Assembly: GCF_003464595.1 (NCBI RefSeq)
Contig: NZ_QRZF01000006.1
Coordinates: 186,001-250,000, forward strand
DNA: 64,000 bases
Direction of reading: 5' to 3'
Source: Bacteroides intestinalis
GTDB taxonomy: Bacteria > Bacteroidota > Bacteroidia > Bacteroidales > Bacteroidaceae
Positions 61,995-64,000 of the stretch are shown here, in pieces. The notes beneath the pieces are model-generated. The model searched no databases, was not told the origin of the DNA, and saw nothing but the letters and a program-made list of their open reading frames with translations. Position numbers and translations under genes: made by a program. Numbering within the stretch: the first letter of the stretch is position 1; every line of letters begins with the position of its first letter.

Positions 61995-64000
61995 CTAATG
62001 AATATAAAATGTAGTAGTTACTGTATTTCCTGCACTATCTACCGCTGTCAGCGAGTGTTTTCCGGGTGTGGGTTGCAAAGAAATCTTATGGAAATCCTGC
62101 GTCTGCGTCAGATAAGTGTTATCAAGATGCCAAAAGATGGTGGTAGCGGGATTACCATGGGCCAGTTCGGCAGTCATATATCCTGGGCTTCCATCCATCT
62201 GTTTGGGTAATACAATCCGTGCATTCATGGGCGGATAGATGAACTGCATCGGTTGGAGGGCATCTTCTCCGCAACCAGGCTTAAAGGGAGGAAGCGGACT
62301 GTATTCCGGATGATGCTGTTTGTAATACCATTCCCAGACGGGCGGCAAAGTGAACCAGGATTTCTGGATGGTAGGCTCCAGATTGGCACAATTCTCATAG
62401 ATACGGTGAGTTTCATCGGCTGAGAGAGTGATGAGGTGATGATAAGGGCAAGCTTCCGTCTTTAATCCGGCGGGAAGAATCAATAAAGTATCTGTTTCTT
62501 CGCAAAATCGGCCTTTCAGGTGCCCGGATTTCCGGCATACTTCAGCCTTAACAAAGACATTTTCCGGACGTTTGAACCATTGTGTAGGAGGAAGCAGGCT
62601 GAATACATCAAACAGAACCGGACCGGCTGTCCGTGCTCCTACAAGACCGGGCTTGCCTTCTCCGGTAGCATTACCCACCCATACACCTACGGCATAGTGA
62701 GGAGTGACGCCTACAGCCCAGGCATCGCGGAATCCATGACTCGTTCCGGTCTTCCATGCGATGGGATGCATGGAAGGGATGGATTTCCAGTCTATTTCTT
62801 CGGGACGGTTCACTTCGGTTAGAGCATTGAATGTTTGCCATACGGCTCCCGGTTGAAAAATATCCGTTGTCTTTGCAGAAGTGACTGCCTCGGAATTTTC
62901 TGAACCTTCAGAATCTGAAAGCAGTAAACTACATTCCGTTTGTGGAAGTTGCAATAAACTCCGTCCCATATGTGCGTATGTATTGGTTACATCCCATAGG
63001 GTGGCTTCCGCTCCGCCTAAGATAAGTGATAAACCATAATGGGAGGCGGGACGGTTGATTGTCTTCAAACCTATTTGCCTCAGGAAAGTGTGAAACTTGG
63101 GAACACCATATTTTTGCAGCATCGTTACTGCCGGAATGTTTAGTGAACGGGCAAGTGCTTCTGAAGCCGGAACAGCACCTTCGAACTGCAAACTGAAGTT
63201 TTGAGGTGTAAAGCCATTAATATTAATTGGTATATCAGGCAGTAATGTATGAGGCAGCAGGCTGCCTTCCTGCAACATGGCATAATATAGAAATGGTTTC
63301 AGAATACTTCCCGTGCTTCTGGGTGCCTGAATTACATCTACCTGGTTACCGCTTTGTTTCCGTTCGAAGTTTACATTGCCGCAATAAGCTACCACCTGGT
63401 TGGTCCGGATATCAATTACCAGAATAGCCAGGTTGCGTATATCACTCCGGTTAAATTCATTACTCCAACGCTCGGCTGCGTTCTCTATCTGGGTTTGAAT
63501 ACCTCTGTCGATGGTTGACACGGAATATTTCCCATTCCGTTCCTGATAGAAGCGACTGACCAGGTGAGGGGCTATTTGAGGGAGAGGATGAGGCTCATCG
63601 GGTAGTGGTTCGCTGATAGCCAGTTCGTAAGTGGAACTATCTATAATCTTTCGTCCATACAATTGTTTCAGCAGACGGTTTCTCTTATTGAGCAATGATT
63701 GTCGTGATTTGGAAAGGTGAATCATGGCGGGTGCATTTGGAAGTACCGCCAGCATAGCTGCTTCCGCCCAGGAAAGTTCTTCGGACGAGTGTCCGAAATA
63801 TCGCCAGGCGGCGGCATCGAGTCCTACTACATTTCCTCCGAAAGGAGCGTGTGAAACGTACATGGACAGGATTTTTTCTTTTGAAGCACCAAATTCAAGT
63901 CGGGTGGCCAGGATCATTTCTATGAATTTTTCTCCAAAAGTACGCGATTCGTTTCTTGCCAGACGGATCGTTTGCATGGTGAGGGTACTTCCTCCACTTA
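61995..64000 (-). CDS. pbpC: Penicillin-binding protein 1C, 5' end outside window
   Basis: The frame is open to the window edge; the codons before the ATG at 63977 read SGGSTLT, continuing into MQTIRLARN, a conserved transglycosylase motif, so the gene starts upstream. It has part of the GT51 transglycosylase domain, the transpeptidase SxxK motif (STGSILKPF), KTGTS and the C-terminal BiPBP_C domain (YPPMNARIVLPKQ onward). PBP1C is a bifunctional class A peptidoglycan synthase anchored by an N-terminal helix that lies outside this window. It extends to about 160 residues beyond the KTG box as usual. Confidence 0.93.
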   Translation of the reverse strand, partial: SGGSTLTMQTIRLARNESRTFGEKFIEMILATRLEFGASKEKILSMYVSHAPFGGNVVGLDAAAWRYFGHSSEELSWAEAAMLAVLPNAPAMIHLSKSRQSLLNKRNRLLKQLYGRKIIDSSTYELAISEPLPDEPHPLPQIAPHLVSRFYQERNGKYSVSTIDRGIQTQIENAAERWSNEFNRSDIRNLAILVIDIRTNQVVAYCGNVNFERKQSGNQVDVIQAPRSTGSILKPFLYYAMLQEGSLLPHTLLPDIPININGFTPQNFSLQFEGAVPASEALARSLNIPAVTMLQKYGVPKFHTFLRQIGLKTINRPASHYGLSLILGGAEATLWDVTNTYAHMGRSLLQLPQTECSLLLSDSEGSENSEAVTSAKTTDIFQPGAVWQTFNALTEVNRPEEIDWKSIPSMHPIAWKTGTSHGFRDAWAVGVTPHYAVGVWVGNATGEGKPGLVGARTAGPVLFDVFSLLPPTQWFKRPENVFVKAEVCRKSGHLKGRFCEETDTLLILPAGLKTEACPYHHLITLSADETHRIYENCANLEPTIQKSWFTLPPVWEWYYKQHHPEYSPLPPFKPGCGEDALQPMQFIYPPMNARIVLPKQMDGSPGYMTAELAHGNPATTIFWHLDNTYLTQTQDFHKISLQPTPGKHSLTAVDSAGNTVTTTFYIH

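Overview
The window is a chromosomal segment of a Bacteroides-type gut anaerobe. This rests on several things seen together: a SusC/SusD pair beside a hybrid two-component regulator, tandem S46 dipeptidyl-peptidases, many short lipoproteins with Bacteroides-style lipoboxes, and promoter boxes of the form TAnnTTTG upstream of many genes. The species cannot be fixed from sequence alone. No rRNA, tRNA, CRISPR array or intact insertion sequence was seen.

Layout. 1-10 kb is housekeeping and proteolysis: the end of an ABC-F ATPase gene, a PHP phosphatase, a thioredoxin pair (trxA and a periplasmic TrxP-like protein), an anaerobic sulfatase-maturase-like radical SAM gene leading into two S46 dipeptidyl-peptidases (DPP7-like then DPP11-like), a DUF4369 lipoprotein and plsC. 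10.2-27.1 kb is a visibly AT-rich accessory island, described below. 27.1-36 kb is core again: a metallophosphoesterase, a sigma factor with a membrane partner, a stand-alone MetH activation domain, dihydroorotase, a dolichol-phosphate-mannose-synthase-like GT2 and mfd. 36-50.7 kb is a polysaccharide utilisation locus (PUL): a hybrid sensor regulator facing two DUF2264 proteins, an unassigned 661-residue exported protein, SusC, SusD and a GH105/GH88 unsaturated uronyl hydrolase. 50.7-64 kb holds an outer-membrane barrel, a YgiQ radical SAM protein, a PAS histidine kinase with a cysteine cluster, a TusA-like pair, a golvesin/amidase-like exported protein, a NagB-LmbE fusion whose NagB half has lost its catalytic residues, and most of a penicillin-binding protein 1C gene.

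The island at 10.2-27.1 kb is the most interesting part. It encodes three short exported peptides carrying the NVEALA-type motif (14111-14350, 15572-15826, 20853-21161). Interleaved with them are five lipoproteins of the BF3164/TolB-like, 6-bladed-propeller and DUF4221-like types, three thioredoxin-like proteins (CGGC, CMSC plus DUF1573, CEVC), a second-copy-type signal peptidase I, an O-antigen-ligase/TPR membrane protein interrupted by an in-frame TGA, a LuxR-type HTH protein, a transglutaminase-like discoidin lipoprotein and a membrane-bound winged-helix regulator. Each peptide has an AxA site at the end of its motif and an even number of cysteines after it. My inference is a dedicated export, processing and oxidation route for secreted cysteine peptides, sensed across the inner membrane by the winged-helix regulator.

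A second signal is structural. Three intergenic regions (4626-4698, 10025-10103, 53421-53484) carry unrelated sequences built on the same plan: four short units spaced exactly 22 nt apart within each half, arranged as nested inverted repeats. A weaker fourth example (20739-20789) overlaps the promoter of the third peptide.
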